Source: Gerris lacustris (Eukaryota > Arthropoda > Insecta > Hemiptera > Gerridae). From it: a stretch of DNA of 64,000 bases. Position numbers and translations under genes: made by a program. Below are positions 63,241 to 64,000 of the stretch, one piece after another. The stretch covers positions 35,496,345-35,560,344 of the forward strand of contig OX578286.1 of assembly GCA_951217055.1 (NCBI GenBank), given 5' to 3'. Position 1 is the stretch's first letter. Each line of letters opens with the position of its first letter. The notes under the pieces are model-generated. The model was given only the letters and a program-made list of their open reading frames with translations, searched no databases and had not been told where the DNA came from.

Positions 63241-64000
63241 CTAAAATAAAAATAAAAATCGGCTAAATATACATAGTAAAAAAAAACATGTCCAATTGGA
63301 TGACCATTTACATTTATTACTGCGATGTCATAGAAAGCTGTGTGGCTGTACTGTCCTTCAGTCTTAAATTAAATAATTTCTTTCCAAGTTTTTCTGCAGA
63401 ACTGATTGGTATTGTAGAAGCCATAAAATCCATATAAGTATTGATAGAAACCATGATTTGTAAGTTTTTCAGACGATCTAAGTGCGCTCAAACAATAATC
63501 TTATTATAAAACACTTTCATATTGTAAAAGGTACTTTTTTACTTAAGCACCCTCCTATGTCCCTTTGTCTTAATAGTTATTTAGACAAAGGAACATATAC
63601 AGAGTAGTATATATTCCTTAGAATATATACTATTTTGCCTGGCAAAACTTCACCTTAATATAAAATTTTGTATACTTTCCTACATAATATACAAGTCAGT
63701 ATTTGAGAAAACTTTATTATGGTGTATAATGTATAGCAAACAGGTATCCAATGCAAAAAAAAACAAAAAAAAAAAAAAAAACAGGGCTACTAAAGGTCGA
63801 TCAAGAAGTCATGGAAATCTGAGGAGTGCGCTAGTGTCGTTGTTTTGGTGTCATGTATAGTCAGTTTTTAATAACATAGACCACTGTCAAAAAACACAGT
63901 GTTGTTCTTTTGTTATTAATAATTTTATTTTTGATAACTTCTTATTTTTTAAATATTTTTTGCAACAAGAAACACTGTACCTGATAAGAAATCACTAATA
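63241..64000. other. cue intron at the window edge
   Basis: No further exon seen. It has the right copy of the exon-flanking repeat (63302-63385), a relative of 11458-11540 (63535-63655: ACTTAAGCACCCTCCTATG, TTATTTAGACAAAGGAACAT) and an A-run near 63755-63781. Confidence 0.55.

Overview
AT-rich animal nuclear DNA, most likely from an insect. The only host gene recognised has spliced exons on the minus strand, and its tail and EGF layout match insect Cueball. The rest is a dense mosaic of DNA transposons, MITEs, Helitron-like elements, foldback elements, SINE pieces and minisatellites. A hemipteran host is a guess from the style of the repeats, not something the sequence proves. There are no bacterial operons, rRNA genes or CRISPR arrays, and no functional tRNA gene was found.

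Right end (about 55.8-64 kb): the 3' half of a cueball-like gene (symbol cue), transcribed leftward. Four exons (63240-62990, 60606-60398, 58424-58245, 56045-55805) join in phase with GT/AG junctions and give the last 292 residues: end of a YWTD beta-propeller, EGF-like modules, one transmembrane helix and a cysteine-containing cytoplasmic tail. The 5' exons lie beyond position 64000. The introns hold a decayed hAT transposase, the tail of a non-LTR retrotransposon, a 928-bp long-inverted-repeat element and several MITEs.

Left and middle (1-55 kb): no convincing host gene. Tandem arrays include 12-bp (0.26-0.6 kb), 44-bp (2.46-4.7 kb, split by a hAT with an 8-bp target duplication), 59-bp (8.15-8.46 kb), 57-bp (9.1-10.5 kb), 51-bp (40.0-40.7 kb), 125-bp (45.5-46.3 kb) and 50-bp (48 kb) units. 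Mobile elements that can be placed by terminal repeats and target duplications are: hAT (2995-4089; 38031-39448), pogo/Tigger-like (30960-32321, inside a Helitron-like element), PIF/Harbinger (43501-44306, inside a foldback element; 54912-55188), TA-flanked MITEs (56579-56841; 57264-58191) and a possible piggyBac-like remnant (12.7-13.0 kb). A tRNA-derived SINE with A and B boxes is at 50.5-50.9 kb.

The most unusual items are a repeated element (three copies) that carries its own short ORF, in frame in two copies; a ten-copy MITE built from four alternating copies of one 22-nt motif; and nested insertions whose empty sites can be read from sister copies in this window. All family assignments were made by eye, with no database search.
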